64,000 bases of DNA. Source: Flavobacterium johnsoniae (GTDB lineage: Bacteria; Bacteroidota; Bacteroidia; Flavobacteriales; Flavobacteriaceae). Shown here piece by piece: positions 27,013 through 35,747 of this stretch. Location of the stretch: the NCBI RefSeq assembly GCF_001879205.1, contig NZ_MLFK01000005.1:806001-870000 (forward strand). Direction: 5' to 3'. The notes under the pieces were generated by a model. It was not told the origin of the DNA. It saw only the letters and a program-made list of their open reading frames with translations, and made no database searches. Every line of letters begins with the position of its first letter. The first letter of the stretch is position 1. The position numbers were made by a program, and so were the translations under genes.

Positions 27013-28467
27013 ATGAAAAAAAATACTTTAAAGTTTCTGTGCCTTTTGTTTTCTATAACGGCAGCAGCACAACAAACAAAAGCAAAAAAGGAATTTACTA
27101 CTGCAGGAAAGAAAATTACGGTTTATACCACAGCTGAAAACTCTAATCTACGATTAACAGCAACTGATAATTTATCCTTTTCAGCCTCAAAACAGCCACT
27201 TGAAACTGAGATTTCTGTTTTTGTTGAGCCATCTAAAAAATTCCAGACTTTTATGGGAATTGGCGGTGCCATAACCGATGCGAGTGCCGAAATTTTTGCC
27301 AAACTTTCAAAAGAAAAACAAAGCGAATTCTTGAATGCCTATTACGATAAACAAAAAGGGATTGGCTATTCTTTGCTAAGAACCACGATTCAAAGTTCTG
27401 ATTTTAGCAGTGGAAGCTATTCTTATATCCAGGAAGGAGATAAAGATTTAAAGACTTTTTCTATTGATCACGACAGACAATTTCGTATTCCATTAATTAA
27501 GCAGGCCATCCAGACAGCGGGAGGAAAATTATTAACTTATGTTGCGCCCTGGTCTCCAAATGCTTTTATGAAAAGCAACGGGAATGTACTAAAAGGCGGA
27601 ACATTATTGCCGGAATATTATCAGACATGGGCAAATTTTTATGTCAAGTTTATAAAAGAATATCAAAAAGAAGGTATTCCAATTTGGGGAACATCAACTC
27701 AAAATGAGCCAATGGCTGTTCAAACTTGGGAATCTTGTATTTATACTGCCGAAGCCGAAAGAGATTTTATTAAAAACTTCCTGGGCCCAACATTAAAAAA
27801 AGAAAAACTGGGAGATGTAAAAATTATTGCCTGGGATCACAATCGTGATTTAATGAATTACAGAGCAAATGTAATTTACTCTGACCCTGAAGCTTCAAAA
27901 TATGTTTGGGGAATGGGATTTCATTGGTACGAAAACTGGTCTGGCGGTGATTCAATGTTTGATAACGTTGCCAAAGTAAACGAAGCATATCCAGATAAAA
28001 AACTTTTGTTTACAGAAGGTTGTGTGGAGAAATTTGATGCTGCAAAATATCAGTTTTGGGGCAACGGTGAGAGATACGGAATTTCGATGATTAACGATTT
28101 CAATAACGGAACTGCCGGCTGGACAGACTGGAATATTCTTTTAGATCAAAACGGAGGTCCTAACCATGTTGGTAATTTTTGTTTCGCACCAATTCATGCT
28201 GATACTGCAACAGGTCAGTTAATCTACACACCATCGTATTATTACATTGGACATTTTTCAAAATTCATTCGTCTAAATGCAGTAAGAGTTAGTTCTGCAG
28301 TAAGTAGAAGCGGACTTTTAAGTACTTCGTTTTTAAATACAGATGGTACAATGGCAACTATCGTAATGAATAAAACAGATAAAGAGATGACTTACAATTT
28401 GATTATAGCCGCAGAAAAAACAATTGTCAAAATTCCTGCACATGCTATTCAAACACTTGTTTATTAA
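27013..28467 (+). CDS. Glycoside hydrolase family 30, secreted (glucosylceramidase-like)
   Basis: A 484-residue (beta/alpha)8 retaining hydrolase with a cleavable signal peptide ending SITAAA-QQ and no lipobox. The acid/base Glu232 is in STQNEPMA and the nucleophile Glu335 in LLFTEGCVEKFD. GIGGAITDASAE near residue 83 is the family entry motif. A small C-terminal beta-sandwich completes it. It is closely similar to the next gene, a tandem duplicate. Members of GH30 cleave beta-1,6- or beta-1,4-glucosidic linkages or glucosylceramide. The PUL context favours a beta-glucan. A terminator-like hairpin follows it. Confidence 0.9.
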   Translation: MKKNTLKFLCLLFSITAAAQQTKAKKEFTTAGKKITVYTTAENSNLRLTATDNLSFSASKQPLETEISVFVEPSKKFQTFMGIGGAITDASAEIFAKLSKEKQSEFLNAYYDKQKGIGYSLLRTTIQSSDFSSGSYSYIQEGDKDLKTFSIDHDRQFRIPLIKQAIQTAGGKLLTYVAPWSPNAFMKSNGNVLKGGTLLPEYYQTWANFYVKFIKEYQKEGIPIWGTSTQNEPMAVQTWESCIYTAEAERDFIKNFLGPTLKKEKLGDVKIIAWDHNRDLMNYRANVIYSDPEASKYVWGMGFHWYENWSGGDSMFDNVAKVNEAYPDKKLLFTEGCVEKFDAAKYQFWGNGERYGISMINDFNNGTAGWTDWNILLDQNGGPNHVGNFCFAPIHADTATGQLIYTPSYYYIGHFSKFIRLNAVRVSSAVSRSGLLSTSFLNTDGTMATIVMNKTDKEMTYNLIIAAEKTIVKIPAHAIQTLVY

Positions 28468-28484
28468 TATTTTTTGAGTTAATC

Positions 28485-28526
28485 GAGGGTTGATTATCAA
28501 TCATCTATATCAACCCTCATTTTTTA
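28485..28526 (+). terminator. Terminator-like hairpin after the first GH30 gene
   Basis: Arms 28485-28494 and 28509-28518 form a perfect 10-bp stem with a 14-nt loop, followed by ATTTTTTAATTT. It should reduce read-through into the second GH30. Confidence 0.7.
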
Positions 28527-28554
28527 ATTTAAAATAAAGTTTTTTGACGTAACA

Positions 28555-30024
28555 ATGAAAACCATCCATAGAATCTTATTAGTATCAATATTAATCTTGC
28601 AGGTTAGTTGTCTGCCATCAAAAACTGCAAATGGAAGCATTGTTTCTGCATCCAGATCAAATAAAAAAATCACGGTTTTTACTACAGCCGAAAATACTGA
28701 TTTAAGATTATCATCTTCAGATAATTTTATTTCAGAACCATCTTCACAACAAACAAAATCAACAGTTTCTATTACTTTAGATACTGAAAAAACAGATCAG
28801 ACTTTTCTGGGAATCGGCGGCGCCATTACAGATGCAAGTGCCGAAGTTTTCGCCAGACTATCTCCAAAAAAGCAAAAAGAATTTCTAACAGCTTATTACG
28901 ATAAAAATAAAGGGATTGGCTATTCTTTGGCCAGAACCAATATTCATAGCTGTGATTTTAGCAGTGAAAGTTATACTTATGTTACTGAAGGCGATAAAGA
29001 TTTAAAAACCTTTAGTATCGATCACGATAAAAAATACCGAATTCCATTAATAAAAAGTGCAATTGAAACAGCCGGCGGAAAACTAACTTTATTTGTCAGT
29101 CCATGGAGTCCCCCAGCTTTTATGAAAGACAATAATGATATTTTGCACGGCGGCGTTTTGTTGCCTGAGTTTGCGCAGTCATGGGCAAATTATTATGTTA
29201 AGTTTATCAGAGCATATGAAAAAGAGGGAATTCCGGTTTGGGGATTAACGATTCAAAACGAGCCAATGGCAAAACAACGTTGGGAATCGTGTATCTATAC
29301 TCCGGAGGCGGAAAGAGATTTTCTGAAAAACTTTTTAGGACCAACTTTAGAAAAAGAAGGACTTGGAACTAAAAACGTTATCATCTGGGATCATAACCGC
29401 GGCGATATGCTGAATAAAAGAGCCAATCTTGTTTTTTCAGACCCTGAAGTTTCTAAATATGCATGGGGAATTGGATTTCACTGGTACGAAACCTGGAACG
29501 GAGGAACTCCAAAATTTGAATCAGTTGGAGAAGTACACAGAGATTTTCCAAACAAAAATTTACTTTTTACAGAAGGCTGCATTGAAAAATTTGATGCTTC
29601 TAAATATCAGTTCTGGGGAAATGCAGAAAGATATGGACTTAACATGATTAACGATTTCAATAACGGAACTGTGGGCTGGACAGACTGGAACATTCTTCTG
29701 GATCAAAACGGAGGACCAAACCATGTAGGTAATTTTTGTTTCGCACCCATTCACGCAGATACAACAAAAGACGAATTAATCTATACCCCGATGTACTATT
29801 ACATTGGACATTTTTCAAAATTCATTCGCCCTAATGCAAAAAGGATAATCCAGACTGTAAGCGATAAGAACTTAATAAGCACCTCTTTTAAAAACTCTGA
29901 TGGCAAAGTTATTACTGTTGTCATGAACCAATCAGAAAAAGAGATTGTTTATAACATAATAAACCACGATTTGCAAAATACTATAACTATCCCGGCACAT
30001 GCTATGCAGACTATTGTGTACTAA
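28555..30024 (+). CDS. Glycoside hydrolase family 30 lipoprotein, paralogue of the preceding enzyme
   Basis: A 489-residue GH30 enzyme anchored as a lipoprotein (lipobox LQVSC). The acid/base Glu236 is in TIQNEPMAKQ and the nucleophile, about Glu340, in LLFTEGCIEKFD. The body matches the upstream GH30 almost throughout (GIGGAITDASAE, NDFNNGTVGWTDWNILLDQNGGPNHVGNF), showing a recent tandem duplication. The duplicate differs in being membrane-anchored instead of freely secreted, which suggests one enzyme acts outside or at the surface and the other in the periplasm. Localisation is inferred from signal peptides only. Confidence 0.9.
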   Translation: MKTIHRILLVSILILQVSCLPSKTANGSIVSASRSNKKITVFTTAENTDLRLSSSDNFISEPSSQQTKSTVSITLDTEKTDQTFLGIGGAITDASAEVFARLSPKKQKEFLTAYYDKNKGIGYSLARTNIHSCDFSSESYTYVTEGDKDLKTFSIDHDKKYRIPLIKSAIETAGGKLTLFVSPWSPPAFMKDNNDILHGGVLLPEFAQSWANYYVKFIRAYEKEGIPVWGLTIQNEPMAKQRWESCIYTPEAERDFLKNFLGPTLEKEGLGTKNVIIWDHNRGDMLNKRANLVFSDPEVSKYAWGIGFHWYETWNGGTPKFESVGEVHRDFPNKNLLFTEGCIEKFDASKYQFWGNAERYGLNMINDFNNGTVGWTDWNILLDQNGGPNHVGNFCFAPIHADTTKDELIYTPMYYYIGHFSKFIRPNAKRIIQTVSDKNLISTSFKNSDGKVITVVMNQSEKEIVYNIINHDLQNTITIPAHAMQTIVY

Positions 30025-30048
30025 TTACTGACCTAAAAAACTACTAAA

Positions 30049-31506
30049 ATGAAATGTAATTTTAAAAATACTATCAAGGCATTGTTCTTTACAATTGCAG
30101 TATTTGCTCAAGTCAAATGCTCTTCTTCAAACGATGCCGCCGATCCTGGACCGCCTCCAATTTATCCGGAAATTAAAAGCGATATTGATTTCTGGCTTAC
30201 AAAGGGAGATCAAAGTGTTTTATTGGCAAAACAAAATTCAGCTTTAGCATTTGGAACAACGAGCAATACTTTTGCAAATATTGAAGTAAATGATTCGCAA
30301 AAATATCAGACAATTGATGGTTTTGGATACACCCTGACCGGTGGAAGTGTTGATGTAATTAATCAGTTAAATGCATCAAAAAGAACGGCGCTTTTGCAGG
30401 AATTATTCGGCTCTGACCAGAATTCGATAGGCGTAAGTTATATCCGAATCAGTATTGGAGCTTCTGATTTAAGTGCGGATACTTTTACCTATAATGATCT
30501 TGCAGCAGGTGAAACAGATTTGAATCTGGCTAAATTTAGTTTAGAAAAAGACAAAAATCTGATTGCCATGTTAAAAGAAATTCTGGCAATTAATCCTAAA
30601 ATTTTAGTTTTAGCAACACCCTGGACAGCGCCGCTTTGGATGAAAGACAAAAACAGCTTTGTGGGAGGAAAACTAAGCACTCAATATTATGATGTTTATG
30701 CGCAGTATTTTGTAAAATATATTCAGCAGATGAAAGCCCAAGGCATTACAATAGATGCCGTAACACCTCAAAACGAGCCTTTACATGACGGAAATAATCC
30801 GAGTATGTATATGTCCGCAGCAGAACAGGCCAATTTTATAAAAAATAATTTAGGTCCTGCTTTCAAGACAGCCAATATCACAACCAAAATTATTGCTTAT
30901 GATCACAACTGCGATAATCCCAATTATCCAAAAGCAATTTTGGCTGATACTGATGCATTTCCTTTTGTAGACGGATCTGCTTTTCATTTATATGCAGGAA
31001 ATATCAATGCACTTTCTGATGTGTATAATGCATATCCAACTAAAAATATCTATTTCACAGAACAATATACAGCATCAACCGGCGACTTTGGCGGCGACTT
31101 AAAATGGCATCTTAAAAATGTTGTTATTGGTTCAATGAGAAATTACAGCAAAAATGCATTAGAGTGGAATTTGGCTAATAATGCTTCTTTTCAGCCTCAT
31201 ACACAAGGTGGTTGTACAACATGCAAAGGTGCAATAACTATAACTTCAAACGATAATTTTCAGCGAAACGTAGCTTATTATATTATTGCCCATGCTTCAA
31301 AATTTGTTCCGGCAGGTTCTCTTAGAATTGCAAGTAATATTAGCGGAAATCTGCAAAATGTTGCTTTTTTAACCCCATCAGGATCAAAAGTATTGATTGT
31401 CGAAAATGACGGAAACGCAGCTGAAACCTTCAATATTAAATTCAACGGAAAATGGGTTGCAGCGACACTGGATGCTGGAGCTGTTGGAACTTTTACATGG
31501 AAATAG
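30049..31506 (+). CDS. Glycoside hydrolase family 30 lipoprotein, second subgroup
   Basis: A 485-residue GH30 lipoprotein (lipobox QVKC, Cys24). The acid/base Glu243 is in TPQNEPLHDGNNPSMYMS and the nucleophile Glu338 in IYFTEQYT. Its sequence differs clearly from the two upstream GH30s but closely matches the GH30 at 34310. The FTEQYT and NPSMYM signatures resemble GH30 enzymes of the beta-1,6-glucanase type (subfamily assignment is my inference). A Cys pair GGCTTCKGAI lies in the C-terminal half. It lies 24 bp after the preceding gene and 24 bp before the GH5 gene. Confidence 0.88.
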   Translation: MKCNFKNTIKALFFTIAVFAQVKCSSSNDAADPGPPPIYPEIKSDIDFWLTKGDQSVLLAKQNSALAFGTTSNTFANIEVNDSQKYQTIDGFGYTLTGGSVDVINQLNASKRTALLQELFGSDQNSIGVSYIRISIGASDLSADTFTYNDLAAGETDLNLAKFSLEKDKNLIAMLKEILAINPKILVLATPWTAPLWMKDKNSFVGGKLSTQYYDVYAQYFVKYIQQMKAQGITIDAVTPQNEPLHDGNNPSMYMSAAEQANFIKNNLGPAFKTANITTKIIAYDHNCDNPNYPKAILADTDAFPFVDGSAFHLYAGNINALSDVYNAYPTKNIYFTEQYTASTGDFGGDLKWHLKNVVIGSMRNYSKNALEWNLANNASFQPHTQGGCTTCKGAITITSNDNFQRNVAYYIIAHASKFVPAGSLRIASNISGNLQNVAFLTPSGSKVLIVENDGNAAETFNIKFNGKWVAATLDAGAVGTFTWK

Positions 31507-31530
31507 AATATCAAATTAATTACTTTTCGC

Positions 31531-33288
31531 ATGAAAAAAATACTGATAATAGTACAGCTTTTAATTTCGATTGCTTCTTTCGGACAGGGATTTTTACATA
31601 GAGACGGACAAAAGATCGTTGATGGAAACGGAAAGAACATTATTTTGAGAGGTTTAGGTCTTGGCGGATGGATGGTGCAGGAAGGATATATGCTGCAGAC
31701 CCAGCCTTTCGCGAGTCCGCAGTATGTCATCAAACAAAAAATTCAGGACGTAATTGGAGAGCAGGGAACAAAAGAGTTTTATGCTGCCTATAAAGCAAAC
31801 GGAATTACAAAACGCGATGTAGATTCTCTTGCAAAATGGGGATTCAATTCAATTCGTCTTCCTATGCACTATAATCTTTATACACCGCCAATTGAGCAGG
31901 AAAAGAATGGTGAAATAACCTGGACTGAAGAAGGTTTCACCATGACCGATAATTTATTGAAATGGTGTGAAGCGAATAAAATTTATTTGATTTTAGATTT
32001 ACACGCTGCTCCGGGCGGACAAGGAAATGATGTTGCAATTTCGGACTACGATACCACAAAACCTTCATTATGGCAAAGCGAAGCCAATCAGAAAAAAATG
32101 ATTGCTTTATGGAAAAAACTGGCTTCTCGATACAGAGACAGCCAATGGATTGGAGCTTACGATATTATCAACGAACCAAACTGGAACTTTACCGGATCGA
32201 ATAAAAATGGCTGTGATGAAAACTCAAACGGCCCTTTAAGAGATTTAATGGTTGCCGTTACCAAAGCAATCCGCGAAGTCGATACCAATCACTTAATATT
32301 TATTGAAGGAAACTGCTGGGGAAATAATTACAATGGTATTTTTCCTTTATGGGATGATAACATGGCATTAAGTTTTCATAAATACTGGAGTTATAATACT
32401 AAGGAATCCATCCAGAAAATGCTGGATTACAGACATCAATATAATGTGCCAATTTGGTTAGGTGAAAGTGGCGAAAACTCAAATGTTTGGTTTAAAGATG
32501 TTTTGACTTTAGTAGAAAGCAACAATATTGGATGGGCTTTTTGGCCAATGAAAAAAATCGAAAATATTGCCGGCGTAACTTCTGTAACCAAAATTCCGGA
32601 ATACGATATTTTATTGAAATACTGGAAAGACGGCGGAGAGAAGCCATCAGCCGATTTTTCGAAAAAAGCATTGATGAAAATGGCCGATAATTACAAAATG
32701 GAAAACGTAACCGTTAAACCGGATGTAATCGACGCCATGTTTAGACAAGTACAGACCAACGATACAAAAGCATATAAAAAACACTTAATTCCTGGCAAAA
32801 TTGCGGCAACGCATTATGATTTAGGAACAAACGGATATGCTTATTCTGATATGGATTTTGTGAATTACAGATCAGAAACGAACAAATTTGAAGATTGGAA
32901 TAAAGGTAACACAATGCGCAATGATGGTGTCGATATTCTGCCTTGCAAAGACGCCGGGTCAAATGGTTATCAGGTTTCCTTTATTGACGATGGAGAATGG
33001 CTTCAATTTACTGCTCAGGTTAAAAAACAAGGTAAATACAATGTCGCGATTCGTTATTCAAGCGAGAATTTAGAAGGAAAACTGTATTTACAAACAGCAG
33101 ACGGAACAAAATCCAAAACAATAATACTGCCCGTAACCGGAGGAAATGAAAAATGGAAAACCATTACTTTATCTGATGTTGAATTGAATGCAGGAGAAAA
33201 CAAGATTAAAGCAGTGTTTGAAAAAGGAGGTTTCAATTTGAATTATCTGGATTTTTCAGATAATAAAAAAGGGAACTCTAAAAAATAG
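31531..33288 (+). CDS. Glycoside hydrolase family 5 with C-terminal CBM6-like domain
   Basis: A 585-residue secreted enzyme with a signal peptide ending ASFGQ. The GH5 barrel shows NIILRGLGLGGWM, the acid/base Glu215 in YDIINEPNW and the nucleophile Glu312 in WLGESGENSN. After about residue 435 a beta-sandwich resembling CBM6 begins (AATHYDLGTNGYAYSDMDF .. GEWLQFTAQVKKQGKYNVAIRYSS .. GFNLNYLDF). The GH5 part looks like cellulase/exo-glucanase relatives acting on beta-glucans. No lipobox is present, so it is predicted periplasmic or secreted. It is cotranscribed with the GH30 upstream. Confidence 0.88.
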   Translation: MKKILIIVQLLISIASFGQGFLHRDGQKIVDGNGKNIILRGLGLGGWMVQEGYMLQTQPFASPQYVIKQKIQDVIGEQGTKEFYAAYKANGITKRDVDSLAKWGFNSIRLPMHYNLYTPPIEQEKNGEITWTEEGFTMTDNLLKWCEANKIYLILDLHAAPGGQGNDVAISDYDTTKPSLWQSEANQKKMIALWKKLASRYRDSQWIGAYDIINEPNWNFTGSNKNGCDENSNGPLRDLMVAVTKAIREVDTNHLIFIEGNCWGNNYNGIFPLWDDNMALSFHKYWSYNTKESIQKMLDYRHQYNVPIWLGESGENSNVWFKDVLTLVESNNIGWAFWPMKKIENIAGVTSVTKIPEYDILLKYWKDGGEKPSADFSKKALMKMADNYKMENVTVKPDVIDAMFRQVQTNDTKAYKKHLIPGKIAATHYDLGTNGYAYSDMDFVNYRSETNKFEDWNKGNTMRNDGVDILPCKDAGSNGYQVSFIDDGEWLQFTAQVKKQGKYNVAIRYSSENLEGKLYLQTADGTKSKTIILPVTGGNEKWKTITLSDVELNAGENKIKAVFEKGGFNLNYLDFSDNKKGNSKK

Positions 33289-33466
33289 CATAAAAATTCA
33301 TGCGGAATTAATTATGTAAGAATTTTGAATTGATAATTTGTAAGTAAACAGCGATGATATATTTAATATTGATTATTCTAATACACATAATTAACATAAC
33401 TTTTAAATAAGTTTTTTTCTTTAAGGCTTTAGAAACACTAGCTTTACGGATTAAAATTTTTTAAAC

Positions 33467-34306
33467 ATGAAAAAGATAAACAAAATTATTTTAGTAGTAT
33501 TCCTACTTTTTGTAAGCGGATCATTTTATGGTCAAAATTTAAAAATCATGACCTACAACATTCGTTTAGATGTTGCTTCTGATGGAGAAAATGCATGGCC
33601 AAAACGAAAAGATTATTTTGCTTCTCAAATACAATTTTACAGTCCGGATGTTTTTGGGGTTCAGGAAGCAACGCCGAATCAAGTAACAGATATTGCATCA
33701 GCTCTGCCAAATTATAACAAATTTGGAGTAGGGAGAGAAGAAGGAGGAACGGGCGAGGCGTGTACGATTTATTATAAAAAGGACCGCTTTAAGGTAGAGC
33801 AGTCTAATACATTTTGGCTGTCAGAAACTCCAAATGTGGTTTCGAGAGGTTGGGACGCAGCCTGTAACAGAGTTTGTACCTATGGACTTTTTAAAGATTT
33901 AAAAACTAAAAAAACGTTTTGGGTTTTTAATCTTCATTTGGATCACATGGGCGAAGAAGCGAGAGTAAAAGGAGTACAGCTTGTTTTGAAAAAAATAAGC
34001 GAATTGAATACAAAGAAATATCCGGCTTTTTTAATGGGAGATTTCAATTCAGAGCCTGATACAAAGCAAATTGCAGAAATTAAAAAAGTAATGGATGATA
34101 CAAAAGAGGTTTCAAAAGAAAAACCTTTTGGGCCATCGGGAACGTTTAACGATTTCAAACACAACGAACCGGTAACGTTATTACTTGATTATATTTTTGT
34201 TTCAAAGAACAGTGGATTAAAAATTCAAAAACATGCAGTTCTAAGTGATTCTAAAGATTTAAAATATCCATCGGATCATTTACCTGTTTTAATAGAAATA
34301 GATTAA
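33467..34306 (+). CDS. Secreted endonuclease/exonuclease/phosphatase (EEP) family protein
   Basis: A 279-residue EEP-fold protein with signal peptide (ending FYGQ). Metal and catalytic residues are present: Asn in MTYNIRLD, Glu in GVQEATP, Asp/Asn in MGDFNSEPD, and the terminal SDHLPV His. Such enzymes are metal-dependent phosphodiesterases or phosphatases. It lies 3 bp before a GH30 gene inside the PUL, so it is probably co-expressed with glycan degradation. It might remove a phosphate or phosphodiester substituent from the glycan (inference), or act on nucleic acid. Confidence 0.82.
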   Translation: MKKINKIILVVFLLFVSGSFYGQNLKIMTYNIRLDVASDGENAWPKRKDYFASQIQFYSPDVFGVQEATPNQVTDIASALPNYNKFGVGREEGGTGEACTIYYKKDRFKVEQSNTFWLSETPNVVSRGWDAACNRVCTYGLFKDLKTKKTFWVFNLHLDHMGEEARVKGVQLVLKKISELNTKKYPAFLMGDFNSEPDTKQIAEIKKVMDDTKEVSKEKPFGPSGTFNDFKHNEPVTLLLDYIFVSKNSGLKIQKHAVLSDSKDLKYPSDHLPVLIEID

Positions 34307-34309
34307 AAA

Positions 34310-35734
34310 ATGAAAAACATCAACAAAAAACTTCAAATCCTGCTTTTACTGCCTCTTATTGCAGTGCAGATAAAATGCGGATCTTCACAAAATGTAGTAA
34401 CCAATTCTGGTAAAGCGTCGTCCTGGATTACAACTACTGATGAATCTTCAAAACTTAAAAAACAAGAGGATTTAGTGTTTAGTTCAGAAACAAATTCAAA
34501 CCAGACTATTGAAGTAAATCCTTCTGAAAAATTTCAAACCATAGAGGGTTTTGGATTTTCGCTAACCGGAGGAAGTGCTCAGGCAATTTTAAAACTGGAC
34601 AAAGCAAAAAAAGAAGCCCTGCTTCAGGAATTGTTTTCCAGAAAAAAGGATGCAATTAGTTTGAGTTACCTGCGTATTAGTATTGGAGCTTCAGATTTGA
34701 ATGAGAAAGTTTTTTCGTATGATGATTTACCAGAAGGTCAAACCGATTTAAAACTGGAAAAATTTGATTTAGGTCCGGATTTAAATGATGTTGTGCCTTT
34801 ATTAAAAGAGATTTTAGCCATAAATCCGCAAATAAAAATTATGGGTTCACCGTGGTCGCCTCCGGTTTGGATGAAGGATAACGGAAGCTCAAAAGGAGGA
34901 AGTTTACAACCTAAATACTATCAGGTTTATGCTGAGTATTTTCTAAAATATATTGAAGCAATGAAATCGCACGGAATTGTTATTGACGCGATTACACCAC
35001 AAAATGAACCATTGCATCCGGGAAATAATCCAAGTATGTACATGACGGCAGAACAACAGGCAGATTTTATTGGTAATAATTTGGGTCCCGCTTTCGCGAA
35101 AGCCAAAATCAAGACCAAAATTATAGTTTACGACCACAATTGTAACAAACCGGAATATCCTTTGACTATTTTAAAAGATGCAAAAGCGAATCCTTTTGTA
35201 GCGGGTTCAGCATTTCATTTATATGAAGGAGATATCAGCGCATTGTCTACTGTTCATGATGCATTTCCAAACAAAGATTTATATTTTACAGAGCAATACA
35301 CAGGCTCAAAAAGCAGTTTCGAATCTGATTTGAAATGGAGTGTAAAGAATGTTGTAATTGGTTCAATGCGTAACTGGAGTAAAAATGCACTTTCTTGGGG
35401 ATTAGCAAATGACGAATATTACAAACCATTTACCCCAGGCGGATGCTCAACTTGTAAAGGCGCTTTAATGATAGACCATGCTCAAAATATCAAAAGAGAA
35501 GTAGGGTACTACATTATTGGTCATGCGTCTAAATTTGTTCCGGAAGGTTCTGTTAGAATTGGAAGCAATATTAGCGGCAATTTATACAATGTTGCTTTTA
35601 AAACACCATCTGGACAAACTGTCCTAATAGTAGAGAATGATGGAACTGCAGCAGAAACATTCAATATAAAATACAATCAAAAACAAATTTCAACTACCTT
35701 AAACGCAGGTGCAGTGGCCACTTACGTTTGGTAA
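34310..35734 (+). CDS. Glycoside hydrolase family 30 lipoprotein, paralogue of the enzyme at 30049
   Basis: A 474-residue GH30 lipoprotein (lipobox VQIKC, Cys23). The acid/base Glu233 is in TPQNEPLHPGNNPSMYM and the nucleophile Glu328 in LYFTEQYTGSKS. It shares the GGCSTCKGAL and HASKFVPEGSVRIGSNISGNLYNVAF segments with the GH30 at 30049, so these two are a second duplicated pair, now separated by the GH5 and EEP genes. It starts 3 bp after the EEP gene and ends 13 bp before GH3, so all three are one transcript. Confidence 0.88.
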   Translation: MKNINKKLQILLLLPLIAVQIKCGSSQNVVTNSGKASSWITTTDESSKLKKQEDLVFSSETNSNQTIEVNPSEKFQTIEGFGFSLTGGSAQAILKLDKAKKEALLQELFSRKKDAISLSYLRISIGASDLNEKVFSYDDLPEGQTDLKLEKFDLGPDLNDVVPLLKEILAINPQIKIMGSPWSPPVWMKDNGSSKGGSLQPKYYQVYAEYFLKYIEAMKSHGIVIDAITPQNEPLHPGNNPSMYMTAEQQADFIGNNLGPAFAKAKIKTKIIVYDHNCNKPEYPLTILKDAKANPFVAGSAFHLYEGDISALSTVHDAFPNKDLYFTEQYTGSKSSFESDLKWSVKNVVIGSMRNWSKNALSWGLANDEYYKPFTPGGCSTCKGALMIDHAQNIKREVGYYIIGHASKFVPEGSVRIGSNISGNLYNVAFKTPSGQTVLIVENDGTAAETFNIKYNQKQISTTLNAGAVATYVW

Positions 35735-35747
35735 TCAAAATTAAACT

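Noticed and set aside
31278..31733. 151-codon minus-strand ORF
   Set aside because: It is antisense to the end of one GH30 and the start of the GH5 gene, both of which have clear domains. Its translation is low in family-like motifs.
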